Assembly: GCA_021771035.1 (NCBI GenBank)
Contig: JAETPU010000001.1
Span: 62,001 to 126,000, forward strand
DNA from: Marvinbryantia formatexigens
GTDB taxonomy: Bacteria; Bacillota; Clostridia; Oscillospirales; Ruminococcaceae
Reading direction: 5' to 3'
DNA: 64,000 nucleotides
Part shown: piece after piece, positions 29,526-39,833 of the stretch
Layout: each line of letters begins with the position of its first letter
Numbering within the stretch: the stretch's first letter is position 1
The notes under the pieces: model-generated
The model's input: the letters and a program-made list of their open reading frames with translations, nothing else
Told to the model about the DNA's origin: nothing
Databases searched by the model: none
Translations under genes and position numbers: made by a program

Positions 29526-30596
29526 TTATTTAAAATCTCCGCGGAATTCGCGGACTGTCTCCACCATGGTAAGATAGCCTTCCACCGGCACATAGCTGGG
29601 AATTGAATTTCCGGATCCGAAAGCAAACTCACCATGGCCCTGGCAGCAGCGAATAACCTGAAGGATATACTCCCGCATATCCTGACGGCTCAAACGGCAA
29701 ACAGCGTCGGTGTCGATTCCTCCAAAGTTGCCAATTCTATCGCCATATCGCTCGACCCAGACGGGGAATGGCGCAATCTGGTCCTCATTGGAGTGTTTGG
29801 CGTCGATTCCTGCAGTTTCAATGAGATCCTCCATCACATTCCAGATGCAGCCGCAGGAATGCAGCAGAAACGGCTTATGATAGGTATGTACCGCATGGAT
29901 AATCCGCTGGTACTGGGGGATGATCAGGGTTTTAATATCCTGCCCAGGCAAAAGAGTGTTGCTTTTAAAGCCCAAGTCGTCCCCAAAGCGCAGCACACAG
30001 AAACTGTCGCCGAACTCTGAAAGAAACCGTTCCCATATTTTCAGACAGACATCCCCCAACATTTGAAACAGCTCCCGGTAGAGTTCTGGATCGTCCGCCC
30101 GGAGATAACACAAATTCATATAACCCACAAGCTCCTGAACGCATTCAAAAACCCCATTGCCAATCCCGCCGACTGCCTTCATCCCCGGAGGCAAAGCTTC
30201 AGCGAGAGCCGCGAAATTTTCGGAGTACCGCTCAAAGTACCAATCGGGGATCTGCGCCCAGGGATACCGTTCAAAATCGTCGCGTGTTTTTATCACCGGA
30301 TCCACATGGCCTCCCAGGGCGCCGCTTGCCGGCATCACAGGTCCAATACATTCCTCATAGGAAACCGTATCGTAGCCCATCTTGCGAAAAAAATCACAGT
30401 AATGCTTAAAATATTCTGCCTTTTCAGCGTGGTTCCCGTTTTTTAGCTGGGAAAATTGGACTCCAAGAATAGATTCCATCATTTCCTCACAAATGATGTG
30501 CTCATACAGCGGCAGACGATAGGATTGCTGATTTCTGGCTGCCTGTTCAATGTGGCGGTAATCCGGTTCAAAGGTGTATTTGTTCAAATTTCTCAT
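29526..30596 (-). CDS. URO-D superfamily protein (methyltransferase-like), in a mannosidase operon
   Basis: 356 residues of the uroporphyrinogen decarboxylase/MtaA-CmuA superfamily. Recognisable parts are RLPLYEHIICEEMMESILG, LRFGDDLGFKSNTLLPGQ, FLLHSCGCIWNVMEDLIE and AKHSNEDQIAPFPVWVERYG. HSCG carries the metal-ligand-like His/Cys seen in corrinoid methyltransferases. True HemE residues for porphyrin binding are not apparent and no haem genes adjoin. Such proteins are common in Clostridia next to glycosidase genes, where their role is unknown; a methyl-transfer or demethylation step on a sugar substrate is only a guess. The ATG has AATAGGGAAG upstream. The alpha-mannosidase gene follows immediately. 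Confidence 0.8.
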   Translation of the reverse strand: MRNLNKYTFEPDYRHIEQAARNQQSYRLPLYEHIICEEMMESILGVQFSQLKNGNHAEKAEYFKHYCDFFRKMGYDTVSYEECIGPVMPASGALGGHVDPVIKTRDDFERYPWAQIPDWYFERYSENFAALAEALPPGMKAVGGIGNGVFECVQELVGYMNLCYLRADDPELYRELFQMLGDVCLKIWERFLSEFGDSFCVLRFGDDLGFKSNTLLPGQDIKTLIIPQYQRIIHAVHTYHKPFLLHSCGCIWNVMEDLIETAGIDAKHSNEDQIAPFPVWVERYGDRIGNFGGIDTDAVCRLSRQDMREYILQVIRCCQGHGEFAFGSGNSIPSYVPVEGYLTMVETVREFRGDFK

Positions 30597-30685
30597 CTTC
30601 CCTATTTCTTTTGTGACGGCCGGAGAATTCCACAGGAACTCCTACTGAGCGCTGCAAGCCTAAAAGCCGCCCGGTTTACAAAATC

Positions 30686-30714
30686 ATAATACCGGAATAT
30701 CAGGGAAAATGAAA
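30686..30714 (-). promoter_or_regulatory. Putative promoter of the URO-D/mannosidase operon
   Basis: Minus strand: TTTCAT, 17 bases, TATTAT, about 90 bases before the start. The weak -35 would fit activator control, for example by the adjacent AraC protein. Confidence 0.45.
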
Positions 30715-30736
30715 TTCTGTTTTTGACCTTGTTTTC

Positions 30737-31602
30737 TCACTTTTTTACCTTTCTCAGTTCCGATGGCGCAAATCCGAGCATTCGGGTATATGTTCTGGTC
30801 ATAGCCTGCGGACAGGAAAAGCCGCAGGCTCCTGAGATATCCGTCAGGCTCCGCCGGCTCTCCAGGATCATCCGGCTCACCTCTGAGACACGGATATAAT
30901 CCAAATATTGTTTAAAGTTGCGTCCGGTCAGCTTTTTAAACAGGCGGGACATATAGGAATAGTTCATGTTGGTCAGAGCGGCAATATCGCGCAGAGACAG
31001 TTCTTGAGAAAAATGCTGCTCCATATAATCAATGACCAGATTCATCTGCTCAAAACTTTCAGGTTCAAATAGGCCTGGAATCGTGACAAGAATTTGACTG
31101 CGCACCAATAAGCCCACCAGCTGAAGAATTAGTCCCCGGATACAGAGTTCAAACCCCTTCTGACGCCTTTGGTACTCTGTTTCAATCTCCCCCAGAATTT
31201 GTTGGATCTCCCGTTGCTGTTCTGGGTTGGGAGAGTAAACAGGAGTGCTTTTTTTTGGTTTAGAAAGCCGAACAAGTGGCGAGGCTGCCGGGAGTTCTGA
31301 TACCGCAGATCGATCACTGACGGCATGAATTTAAGGACAAAAATTCGGGTATGAACTTGTTCGGGGCATTTGATGGCATGGATATCCCCGCTTCGAATCA
31401 GCACAATATCCCCCTGACGGGCTGTGGACTGTTCCCGGTTAATCCATTGCAGGGCCTGCCCCTCCAGAAAATATAGGAGTTCAAAGCAGGTGTGCCAGTG
31501 CTCTGCCACCTCGATGGGTCCTCTGTCACTGTCCTGAATCAGGACCTCCACGGGAAATCCTATCTCGTCGCTGATATGGCTTTCAAACTGGATGTCTGCC
31601 AA
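30737..31602 (-). pseudogene. AraC-family regulator split by a frameshift in an A8 run
   Basis: Two overlapping-register pieces make one AraC protein. The first (31602 to 31129) has the cupin sensor domain (EVAEHWHTCFELLYFLEGQA, DIVLIRSGDIHAI) and then runs out of frame. Changing register at the A8 run (T8 at 31249-31256 on plus) restores KSTPVYSPNPEQQREI and continues without a stop into the double helix-turn-helix domain (LSLRDIAALTNMNYSYMSRL, FSCPQAMTRTYTRMLGFAP) ending at 30737. The joined protein would be about 288 residues, normal for the family. It probably regulates the mannosidase operon downstream. The lost base may be a mutation, a sequencing error, or compensated by slippage. Start ATG 31602 has a GGGGAGGAGG site. 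Confidence 0.85.
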
Positions 31603-31639
31603 TTTGGAATTCCTCCTCCCCTTCGCATTATTTTACTTT

Positions 31640-31668
31640 ACTATAGCTGATTCCCAGGTGATTCTCAA
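31640..31668 (-). promoter_or_regulatory. Promoter of the AraC gene
   Basis: Minus strand: TTGAGA, 17 bases, TATAGT, about 40 bases before the start codon. The remaining 31669-31882 must also carry the ftsH promoter, which I could not pin down. Confidence 0.55.
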
Positions 31669-31882
31669 GTATAACCGGAAAAGCAGGAAATATGACAGCT
31701 TGGTATTGGTTTTAATTTGATTTTGACACCTGATTTCCTGAAAAACCACCGTTCAATACTTTGCTATTCATAGTAATTTTGCAACTTGTTCATTCAGGGT
31801 TATTTCCTGTTGGGTATCATGATAAATAAGACTGGGATTCTTAGGATGCAGTTTCTTTTAATGGGGAGGAGAAGAAAGAGCG

Positions 31883-33727
31883 ATGCAGGAACAGAAAACG
31901 CCGAAAAAACCACTGATATTTTATACGATTTTGGTTTTGATCATCCTTTTGGTCCTGAATATGGTTGTGGTTCCTATGCTGATGCGCGCACAGATACGCG
32001 AGGCTGATTACAGCAGCTTCCTCGCCGATTTGAAGGCGGGAAAAATCGAACAGGTACAGCAGCAGGATGACCAGATTCTGTATTTGGAAAAGGACGAAAA
32101 CGGAAGGGAGATTATTTATGCAGCCGGGCTGATGAATGATCCCCAGCTTGTCACCCGGCTGGAAGAGGCCGGAGTTACCTTTGGCGCGGTTGTCCAGGAG
32201 GAGATGTCGCCCTTTGTGAGTTTTCTGCTCACATGGATTTTGCCAATCGTGATTTTTGCCGTGATTGGGCAGCTGATGATGCGCTCTTTGCAAAAGCGAA
32301 TGGGCGGACCCAACGCCATGACCTTTGGGAAAAGCAATGCGAAGATTTATGTACAGGCTCAAACCGGGAAAACCTTTGCAGATGTGGCCGGCGAGGATGA
32401 AGCGAAAGAGGCGCTGACAGAGATTGTGGATTTTCTCCATGAGCCCAGTAAATACCAAAAAATCGGAGCGGTTCTGCCCAAGGGCGCGCTGCTTGTGGGC
32501 CCTCCCGGTACAGGAAAAACTCTGCTGGCCAAAGCGGTGGCCGGTGAGGCGGATGTCCCCTTCTTCTCCATCTCCGGTTCGGAATTTGTGGAGATGTTTG
32601 TGGGAATGGGCGCGGCGAAGGTGCGGGATCTCTTCAAACAGGCACAGGAGAAAGCCCCCTGTATTGTTTTTATCGATGAGATCGATACCATTGGCAAACG
32701 TCGTGACAATGCTCTGAGCTCCAACGACGAGCGGGAACAAACGCTCAACCAGCTTTTAACCGAGATGGATGGATTTGACGGCAAAAAGGGAGTGGTAATC
32801 CTGGGTGCCACAAACCGTCCGGATTCATTGGATCCTGCCCTGCTGCGTCCTGGGCGCTTTGACCGGCGGATTCCCGTGGAGCTGCCGGATCTCAATGGAC
32901 GTAAGGCCATTCTGCAAGTACACAGCCGGGAAGTACAGATGGAGGATCAGGTGGATTTTACCGCTATTGCCAGGGCAACCTCCGGCGCCTCCGGCGCTCA
33001 ATTGGCTAACATTATCAATGAAGCCGCCCTGCGCGCCGTTCGCATGGGCCGTACACAGGTGAATCAAAGCGACTTGGAGGAAAGTGTGGAGGTTGTCATC
33101 GCAGGCTATCAGAGAAAAAATGCCGTGATAACGCCAAAGGAGAAGGAAATTGTGGCCTATCATGAAATTGGCCATGCGCTGGTAGCGGCTCGGCAGAGTG
33201 AATCCGCTCCGGTGCATAAGATAACCATAATCCCCCGAACTTCCGGCGCGCTGGGATATACCATGCAGGTGGATGAGACGGATCGGGTCCTCATGACGAA
33301 GGAAGAGCTGTTCAATCGTATCGCCACATTAACCGGCGGACGGGCTGCGGAGGAATTGATTTTTGGAACCTTTACCTCCGGCGCCTCCAATGACATTGAG
33401 CAGGCAACTAAGCTGGCGCGCTCCATGGTAACCCGTTTGGGCATGAGCGCAAGCTTTGATATGATGGCGCTGGAAACGGTGAGCAACCAGTACCTGGGTG
33501 GAGATGCTTCCCTCACCTGCTCGGCGCAAACGGCTGCTAGGATTGACGACGAGGTCTTAACCATTATTCAAAAGGCCCACGAAAAAGCAATTTCGATTTT
33601 AAAAGAAAATAATGAAGTGCTTCACAAATTGGCGCATTATCTTTTGGAGAAGGAAACAATCACCGGAGAGGAGTTCATGGATATCCTCAACGCCTCTCAG
33701 CAGGCGGCTGTTTGTCTGGAACCATAG
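31883..33727 (+). CDS. ftsH: ATP-dependent zinc metalloprotease FtsH
   Basis: 614 residues. Two N-terminal membrane helices ([20 protein letters not shown] and about residues 112-132) flank a short extracytoplasmic domain. The AAA+ module has [14 protein letters not shown], Walker A GPPGTGKT (from G206), Walker [12 protein letters not shown] and the second region of homology LLRPGRFDR. The M41 protease domain has HEIGHALVA with zinc ligands H427/H431 and catalytic E428. FtsH degrades misfolded membrane and regulatory proteins. The start has GGGGAGGAGAAG upstream. In many Firmicutes ftsH sits beside tilS and hpt; here it stands alone with a small membrane protein gene behind it. Confidence 0.97.
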   Translation: MQEQKTPKKPLIFYTILVLIILLVLNMVVVPMLMRAQIREADYSSFLADLKAGKIEQVQQQDDQILYLEKDENGREIIYAAGLMNDPQLVTRLEEAGVTFGAVVQEEMSPFVSFLLTWILPIVIFAVIGQLMMRSLQKRMGGPNAMTFGKSNAKIYVQAQTGKTFADVAGEDEAKEALTEIVDFLHEPSKYQKIGAVLPKGALLVGPPGTGKTLLAKAVAGEADVPFFSISGSEFVEMFVGMGAAKVRDLFKQAQEKAPCIVFIDEIDTIGKRRDNALSSNDEREQTLNQLLTEMDGFDGKKGVVILGATNRPDSLDPALLRPGRFDRRIPVELPDLNGRKAILQVHSREVQMEDQVDFTAIARATSGASGAQLANIINEAALRAVRMGRTQVNQSDLEESVEVVIAGYQRKNAVITPKEKEIVAYHEIGHALVAARQSESAPVHKITIIPRTSGALGYTMQVDETDRVLMTKEELFNRIATLTGGRAAEELIFGTFTSGASNDIEQATKLARSMVTRLGMSASFDMMALETVSNQYLGGDASLTCSAQTAARIDDEVLTIIQKAHEKAISILKENNEVLHKLAHYLLEKETITGEEFMDILNASQQAAVCLEP

Positions 33728-33777
33728 AATGCAAGCTGTGTAAGTTCATAAAGCCACAATAAAGGAGTTTTTTGTCT

Positions 33778-34173
33778 ATGATTCGCCGTTGGTTATCAAG
33801 ATTTATGATGGGCCGTTATGGTACGGACATATTATCTTTGGTACTGCTGTGTACTGCCCTGGTGCTCTCTCTGGTAGGGCAGTTCAGCCGTCTGTGGATA
33901 TTCCTTCTGTTATCCTATGTGCCGTTGGCCTATGCCATTTTCCGGACGCTGTCCCGCCAAACTGCAAAACGTTATGCAGAAAATCAAAAATTCCTCTCCT
34001 GGTTTCGGGGTATTAAGAACTGGTTCAGCCGGAAAAAAGCCCGGAGTAAGGACACGGACCACTGTTTTATTAAATGCCCGGGATGCCATCAAACTCTGCG
34101 TCTGCCTAAGGGAAAAGGCAGAATTACTATAACCTGCCCTAAGTGCCGCACCTCGTTTGTCCGAAAGGTATAG
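33778..34173 (+). CDS. Small membrane protein with C-terminal zinc ribbon
   Basis: 131 residues. Two hydrophobic segments (ILSLVLLCTALVLSLVGQF and LWIFLLLSYVPLAYAIF) are followed by a basic cytosolic region and a zinc ribbon with CPGC and CPKC knuckles (about residues 101-128). Similar short proteins occur in Clostridia without assigned function. ATG 33778 has AAAGGAG 10 bases upstream; the TTG at 33772 is too close to that site. It lies 50 bases after ftsH and before a strong terminator, so it is probably co-transcribed with the protease. An adaptor or quality-control role would be speculation. Confidence 0.7.
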   Translation: MIRRWLSRFMMGRYGTDILSLVLLCTALVLSLVGQFSRLWIFLLLSYVPLAYAIFRTLSRQTAKRYAENQKFLSWFRGIKNWFSRKKARSKDTDHCFIKCPGCHQTLRLPKGKGRITITCPKCRTSFVRKV

Positions 34174-34218
34174 TTGGGCAGGATATAAGTTTTCGAGTAT
34201 TATCTTTCCTATATGAAC

Positions 34219-34252
34219 AAAACTCCCCCGGCATCGGCCGAGGGAGTTTTTT
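34219..34252 (+). terminator. Terminator after the ftsH unit
   Basis: AACTCCCCCGGC pairs with GCCGAGGGAGTT (one mismatch), loop ATCG, then TTTTTT. A second hairpin (ATACCGGC/GCCGGTAT, 34279-34305) follows before the convergent dnaE end. Confidence 0.85.
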
Positions 34253-34355
34253 GATACATTTTGATAAGATAAGGCTCCATACCGGCGTTTGGATATGGCC
34301 GGTATAATTTTGATCAGAGCGGCGGTGTTTGAAAACGCACTGCATCAATCTGCGT

Positions 34356-37300
34356 TTATGAGATCAGCGCCACATTTTCAGCTCCTAGAATTTCCCTAAG
34401 CTGCCGGTCAAGGACCTCGTTATAGTCAATAAACAAGGCATTCGGAGCCCGCATAAGTTTGCCGGTATCACTGAAACGGATATACAAAGGGACATTCCCG
34501 TCAAATACGCGGATCCATTTCATGGCCTTCTCAAAAAGCGGGCTGTCCTTGGATGGGACACGCAAATACAGCCCGGTTCGTTTTGGCTTTTTTCCCGGAA
34601 GACCTATGTCGGTGAGCGGAGTCACCTGTTCCGCGATAATCTTGGGAGTCTCATCCTCGCGAACACTAATTTTTCCCCGGATGACTACGATATCCCCTGC
34701 ATTGAGGAGATGGGAGGATTGTTCATATACATTGGGAAAAACGAGGCATTCTACGGAGGCAGTGGCGTCCTCAAGCTGTGTAAAGCACATGGTCTGCCCA
34801 TTTTTAGTGGTTTTTGTATTTTTGGAGATGATAACGCCCACCACAGTGGTGCGCTTTCCATCCATCCGCAGGGCCTCCTGAGAATCCGTGGATTCCTGAA
34901 TAAAATCCGCCAGATCAGAGTGGGACAGCTGCGCGATGACCTCCCGGTACTCATCCAGGGGATGCCCGGAGATAAACAGTCCTGTAACCTCCTTTTCCAT
35001 TTTCAGCTTTTCCTTAAAAGAGAAATCCTCGCAGGGAGGCATCACATATTCGTGAACCGTCTGCTGGCTTTCCTGGGCGACATCAAACAGGTTAATCTGC
35101 CCTTCCAAATTATTTTTACGTGTAGTTTCAATTCCCGTGAGAATGGTTTCAAAGTTTAACAGCATCTGCCGGCGATTTTCATTGACGCCGTCCAATGCGC
35201 CGCATTTAATTAGGCTCTCAACGGTGCGTTTATTGAGATCCTGCCCGCACAGGCGCTCACAGAATTCATAAAAACTGTGAAACGGTCCGTTTTGCTGCCG
35301 CTGAGATAAAATTGCCTGGATAATCCCCTGCCCCAGATTTTTCACCGCCAGCAGCCCGAACCGAATTTTTCCGTTGGCAACTGTAAAGTTGAGCTGGCTC
35401 TCATTGATATCCGGCGGCAGAACGGCGACAGCGTTCCGTTTACATTCTTCGATATATTCAATGACCTTGTCCGTATTGTCGATTACACTGGTGAGCAGCG
35501 CCGAAAAATATTCCCGGAAGTAATGAACCTTCAGATAAGCAGTCTGATAGGCCACATAGGCATAGGCCGCCGCATGGGATTTGTTGAAGGCATAGGAGGC
35601 AAAGGAACTCATCTCATCAAAGATGGCGTTAGCAGTCTCGGCATCCACTCCATTCCGCACTGCACCAACGCATTCGAAGCTCCCGTCCTCCCGCTGGATG
35701 CCATAGATAAAGTTTTTGCGCTCCTTTTCCATAACATCGGCCTTTTTTTTGCTCATGGCACGCCGCACCAGATCAGCCCGTCCATAGGAGAAGCCCGCCA
35801 GCTCCCGGCAGATCTGCATCACCTGCTCCTGGTAGACAATGCAGCCATAGGTGACTTCCAGAATGGGCTTTAGAAGCGGATGCCGGTAAGTTGCCCGCTG
35901 AGGATTGTGGCGGTTGGCGATATATTTGGGGATGGAATCCATGGGGCCGGGCCGGTACAGTGAAATAACCGCAATTAAATCCTCCAGGGATTCCGGCTTC
36001 AGATCCATTAAAACCCGGCGCATTCCCGCGGATTCAAACTGAAAAACACCCTGGCATTTTCCCTGGGAGAGCATATCAAAGACAGCTTTATCGTCCAAAG
36101 GAATTTCATTAATTTTAAAGTCCGGCTGCTGTTGGCGGATCATCTTTTGAGCATCATCGATGACCGTCAGGTTGCGCAGCCCCAAAAAGTCAAATTTCAA
36201 CAGGCCCAGCTGCTCCAGCGTAGTCATAGGGTACTGGGCGACGATAGAATCCTCATTCTTCTGCAGCGGAACATAGGTGTCTACCGGATCCCGGGTAATC
36301 ACCACGCCGGCTGCATGGGTGGAGCAGTGGCGCGGCATTCCCTCCAGCTTCTGAGCCATTTCAATGAGTTCCCGTGTTTGGGGATCCGTCTCCATCTGCT
36401 CTCGCAGCTGCTTGGATGTTGCCAGCGCTTTACTGAGCGTAATATGGAGTTCCATGGGCACCATTTTGGCGATGGAATCCACTTTTTGATAGGGGATCGC
36501 CAGCGCCCGTCCTACATCTCGGATGGCGCCGCGGGCGGCCATGGTTCCAAAGGTGACGATTTGAGATACATGGTCGGAGCCATACTTGGAGATCACATAG
36601 TCGATTACCCGCTGCCGCTTTTCATAGCAGAAGTCGATATCAAAATCCGGCATACTCACACGCTCTGGGTTCAAAAAACGTTCAAAGAGCAGCTGGTAGC
36701 GCATCGGATCGATACCGGTGATTCCAATACAGTAGGCAGCCAGACTTCCGGCGCCGGAACCCCGTCCAGGACCAACGGGAATGTCGTGGCTGCGGGCATA
36801 ATCGATGAAGTCGTGCACAATCAGGTAGTAGTCCACATACCCCATCTTGATAATGACAGATAATTCATAGTCCAGCCGGTCACGGATGTCCTGGCTCAGC
36901 CGCCCGGCATATTTTTTCTCCAGTCCTTCATAGCACAGGCGCTTAAAGTAGGTCAGGTTATCCTCGTCGCCGGGCGCCTTGAAATAGGGCAGCTTGGTAA
37001 CGCCGAATTCAAAATCCAGCTGGCACCGCTGTGCAATTTTTAGTGTGTTGTCCAGCGCCTCGGGAACATGGGAAAAGAGAGTTTCCATCTCCTCGCGGGA
37101 TTTTAAATAAAATTCCTCAGTCTCAAATTCCAAAGCGCCTTCGTCTTCAATCGTGGTATTGGTCTGGATGCGTACCAGGATATTTTGCATCTTGGCATCG
37201 GCTTTTTCAATATAGTGGGCATCGTTGGTTGCCACCAATGGAGCTTCAATTTCCCGGGAGAGCCGGATAATTTCCGGGAGGATCAGACGCTGCTCCTGTA

Positions 37301-37838
37301 TTCCATGATCCTGAATTTCCAAAAAGTAATTTTCTTTTCCGAAAATCTCCTGGTATTCCAGAGCAGCCTGTTTTGCCGCCTCATAGTCCCGGGCCTGCAG
37401 ACGCCGGGGAACCTCTCCGGCAAGGCAGGCTGACAGCGCGATCAGGCCCTGATGATGCTTGCGCAGCAGTTCCTTATCCACCCTTGGCTTGGAGTAAAAT
37501 CCCTCGATAAAACCGGCTGAAACCAGCTTTATCAGGTTCTGATATCCCTCCTGGTTTTCACACAGAAGCACCAAATGATACGGGCTGGTGTCCACCCGGT
37601 GTACCTTATCAAAACGGGTTCTTGGAGCCACATACACCTCACACCCGATCACCGGATGAATCCCATTGGCCTTGCATTCCTTATAGAAATCAATAACCCC
37701 ATACATCACGCCATGGTCGGTGATGGCAATAGAATCCTGCCCTATGGATTTGAGGTGCCCAGCCAGGCGTTCAATCCGGCAGGCGCCATCCAAAAGGCTG
37801 TATTCGGTATGCACATGAAGATGGACAAAGTTTCCCAT
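34356..37838 (-). CDS. dnaE: DNA polymerase III alpha subunit DnaE
   Basis: 1160 residues, the standard DnaE length. In order: a PHP domain (LHVHTEYSLLDGACRIERL), the C-family polymerase palm with catalytic acids in PDFDIDFCYEKR and GPGRGSGAGSLAAYC, the fingers (YRPGPMDSIPKYIANR), HhH DNA-binding region and an OB fold (VVGVIISKNTKTTKNG, CLVFPNVYEQ). It lacks an exonuclease domain, so it is DnaE rather than PolC; in Firmicutes DnaE cooperates with PolC in lagging-strand priming extension. It ends the hprK-glk-murB-rapZ-whiA block, 91 bases after whiA, and converges with the ftsH unit. Confidence 0.97.
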   Translation of the reverse strand: MGNFVHLHVHTEYSLLDGACRIERLAGHLKSIGQDSIAITDHGVMYGVIDFYKECKANGIHPVIGCEVYVAPRTRFDKVHRVDTSPYHLVLLCENQEGYQNLIKLVSAGFIEGFYSKPRVDKELLRKHHQGLIALSACLAGEVPRRLQARDYEAAKQAALEYQEIFGKENYFLEIQDHGIQEQRLILPEIIRLSREIEAPLVATNDAHYIEKADAKMQNILVRIQTNTTIEDEGALEFETEEFYLKSREEMETLFSHVPEALDNTLKIAQRCQLDFEFGVTKLPYFKAPGDEDNLTYFKRLCYEGLEKKYAGRLSQDIRDRLDYELSVIIKMGYVDYYLIVHDFIDYARSHDIPVGPGRGSGAGSLAAYCIGITGIDPMRYQLLFERFLNPERVSMPDFDIDFCYEKRQRVIDYVISKYGSDHVSQIVTFGTMAARGAIRDVGRALAIPYQKVDSIAKMVPMELHITLSKALATSKQLREQMETDPQTRELIEMAQKLEGMPRHCSTHAAGVVITRDPVDTYVPLQKNEDSIVAQYPMTTLEQLGLLKFDFLGLRNLTVIDDAQKMIRQQQPDFKINEIPLDDKAVFDMLSQGKCQGVFQFESAGMRRVLMDLKPESLEDLIAVISLYRPGPMDSIPKYIANRHNPQRATYRHPLLKPILEVTYGCIVYQEQVMQICRELAGFSYGRADLVRRAMSKKKADVMEKERKNFIYGIQREDGSFECVGAVRNGVDAETANAIFDEMSSFASYAFNKSHAAAYAYVAYQTAYLKVHYFREYFSALLTSVIDNTDKVIEYIEECKRNAVAVLPPDINESQLNFTVANGKIRFGLLAVKNLGQGIIQAILSQRQQNGPFHSFYEFCERLCGQDLNKRTVESLIKCGALDGVNENRRQMLLNFETILTGIETTRKNNLEGQINLFDVAQESQQTVHEYVMPPCEDFSFKEKLKMEKEVTGLFISGHPLDEYREVIAQLSHSDLADFIQESTDSQEALRMDGKRTTVVGVIISKNTKTTKNGQTMCFTQLEDATASVECLVFPNVYEQSSHLLNAGDIVVIRGKISVREDETPKIIAEQVTPLTDIGLPGKKPKRTGLYLRVPSKDSPLFEKAMKWIRVFDGNVPLYIRFSDTGKLMRAPNALFIDYNEVLDRQLREILGAENVALIS

Positions 37839-37929
37839 AATTTTTTAAAGACCGTTCCTTTCCGGAAATCAGCTGATTTTATCCCGCAAAATGACAGCTT
37901 TCTGGTTTATCATGGCGGGGCATATCCGT

Positions 37930-38895
37930 TCAGGGCGCGCTTTGTGAGGAACTTCCTTCGCGTCTCAAGGCGCTTCCCTGTCTTTGGCGCATTTCATCCG
38001 CAATGGCCGAGATCCTTTTAAGCCGATGGTTCACCCCGGAACGGGTCAGCGGCGAAGAGAGCATTCCACCCAGCTCCCGTAAGGAGATTTCAGGATTTTC
38101 CCATCTCAGGCGCGCCACTTCCTCCAAAGATTCCCCGAGGAAACTGAGCCCTTTGGTATTAGCGATATATTGGATATCCTCAATCTGCTTGGAGGCAGCA
38201 GTGATGGTTTTATCAATGTTCGCGGTTTCACAGTTGGTCACCCGATTGGCCTTATTCCTGAGCTCCTTATAAATTTTGATATTCATAAGCTCCAGAGAGG
38301 ACTGCACAGCCCCCATAAACGTCATTAAATCCTCAATTTGAGAACTATCCTTGGTATATAGCACATAGGAACCACGCCGACCGATAACCTTGGGCTGCCA
38401 CAACACCTGCGTCATTAGATATTCCAGATCCTGGCTCAGCTTCATGTGATCCACAACAAACTCCACATGATAGCTCTTTCGGGGATCGCTGATACTGCCG
38501 CAGGATAAAAAGGCCCCGGCCAGAAAAGCACTGGCTAATTCCGTGTTTTCCACCTGGCTGAGCAAAATCCTGCGGTTGAGCTCGTCCCCGGAATATCCAA
38601 AGAAATTGAGAACCCGCATCCTGTCCTCGGAGTCCTCAATATCCACCAGGTAAATAATAGTTCCGTTGCGTTTATGGTGTTCCGTAATGGAAATGTTGGA
38701 ACGCAGCGCAACGAAATCGAAGATAAATTCCGCATATAGATCGGCGATTTCTTTATGTTCCGTATGGATAGAAATGCCGTTTTTGGAGAAATGCTTTCCC
38801 ATGATAAATAAACCATAGGTGAAACAAAATTTTAAATCTCTGCGCCGGGGCGCCCGGGAGAGAAGTTCTTTTTTTACATCATATCCAAAGGACAC
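37930..38895 (-). CDS. whiA: DNA-binding regulator WhiA
   Basis: 321 residues. It starts MSFGYDVKKELL, the typical WhiA start. The N-terminal half resembles LAGLIDADG homing endonucleases (AFLAGAFLSCGSISDP, YHVEFVVDH). The C-terminal half is a helix-turn-helix (NPEISLRELGGML, LTRSGVNHRLKRI). WhiA controls sporulation in actinomycetes and, in Firmicutes, cell division and chromosome segregation. It follows rapZ by 15 bases. In B. subtilis and many Clostridia yvcK/glmR lies between these two genes; here it does not. Confidence 0.95.
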   Translation of the reverse strand: MSFGYDVKKELLSRAPRRRDLKFCFTYGLFIMGKHFSKNGISIHTEHKEIADLYAEFIFDFVALRSNISITEHHKRNGTIIYLVDIEDSEDRMRVLNFFGYSGDELNRRILLSQVENTELASAFLAGAFLSCGSISDPRKSYHVEFVVDHMKLSQDLEYLMTQVLWQPKVIGRRGSYVLYTKDSSQIEDLMTFMGAVQSSLELMNIKIYKELRNKANRVTNCETANIDKTITAASKQIEDIQYIANTKGLSFLGESLEEVARLRWENPEISLRELGGMLSSPLTRSGVNHRLKRISAIADEMRQRQGSALRREGSSSQSAP

Positions 38896-38910
38896 AAATC
38901 ATCTTCCTCC

Positions 38911-39792
38911 CTATTTTTTCAGGCTCTTCTCCATATCCCGGTGGGTTGCAAGCGCACGATAGCCTGTTTCGTTGAGATGGCTAGCCAGCATTTCACAAAA
39001 GACCACCGAACGATGCATACCTCCCGTGCAGCCAATCGCCACCACCAGCTGGCTTTTCCCCTCCTTTTGATAGAGAGGTACTAAAAAGTCCAAAAGTTCG
39101 CTGAGCCGCCGGGACAACTCCTGGGATTCCTTCCACTGCATGACATAACTCCGTACGGGTTCCTCAAGGCCGGTTTTCGGCTTGAGACTGGGAATATAGA
39201 AGGGGTTGGGCAGGCATCTGACATCAAATACCAAATCTGCGTCAGAGGGCAGTCCATATTTAAACCCAAAGGACATACAGTGAATCAGCAGGGACTCCCG
39301 TTCTGTGCGGGAGAAAAGCCGCTGGATGTAGTCCTTGAGCTGCATTGCTGAAAACATGGAGGTATCCACCGTATAATCCGCCCGCCTGCGAATGGGTTCC
39401 AAAAGCTCGCGTTCCCGTGTGAGGGCCTGCGAGACAGAATCCACCTGGATCAGCCCGGTTCCGATGAGAGGATGTTTGTGCCGGGTCTGCTTATAGCGCC
39501 GGATAATCGTTTCATCATCTGCGTCTAAAAACAGAATCTGATACCGGCACTGCAGATGATCCAGTTCACTGAGCACCTCAAAGAGATCCCGGGAGATGTC
39601 CCCTCCCCGGATATCCATAACTACTGCAATTTTTGACAGCTGGCGTTCGTTGGAATGTAAGGACAATTCCAGGAGTTTGGGGATCAGCTTCGGCGGCATA
39701 TTATCAATGCAGTAAAAATTGATATCCTCCAGAGCCTTGACGGCTCCGGACTTTCCGGCGCCCGACATTCCGGAGACAATCACAAATTCCAA
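38911..39792 (-). CDS. rapZ: RapZ/YvcJ-family nucleotide-binding protein
   Basis: 293 residues. The N-terminal P-loop is GMSGAGKSGAVKALED, then MDIRGGDI and the ADDETIIRRYKQTRHKHPL segment. The C-terminal domain has VFDVRCLPNPFY and AIGCTGGMHRSV, a phosphosugar-binding loop in RapZ. In E. coli RapZ senses glucosamine-6-phosphate and targets GlmZ RNA; in Firmicutes (YvcJ) the role is less clear, with links to competence and wall metabolism. It sits between murB and whiA with gaps of 41 and 15 bases, which fits a shared transcript with wall-precursor genes. Confidence 0.94.
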   Translation of the reverse strand: MEFVIVSGMSGAGKSGAVKALEDINFYCIDNMPPKLIPKLLELSLHSNERQLSKIAVVMDIRGGDISRDLFEVLSELDHLQCRYQILFLDADDETIIRRYKQTRHKHPLIGTGLIQVDSVSQALTRERELLEPIRRRADYTVDTSMFSAMQLKDYIQRLFSRTERESLLIHCMSFGFKYGLPSDADLVFDVRCLPNPFYIPSLKPKTGLEEPVRSYVMQWKESQELSRRLSELLDFLVPLYQKEGKSQLVVAIGCTGGMHRSVVFCEMLASHLNETGYRALATHRDMEKSLKK

Positions 39793-39833
39793 AATAACCC
39801 CGCCATTCCTTTTAAATTCCCAATGCGAATCGT

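Noticed and set aside
36132-36863. 243-codon plus-strand frame opposite dnaE
   Set aside because: Antisense shadow of the polymerase gene.
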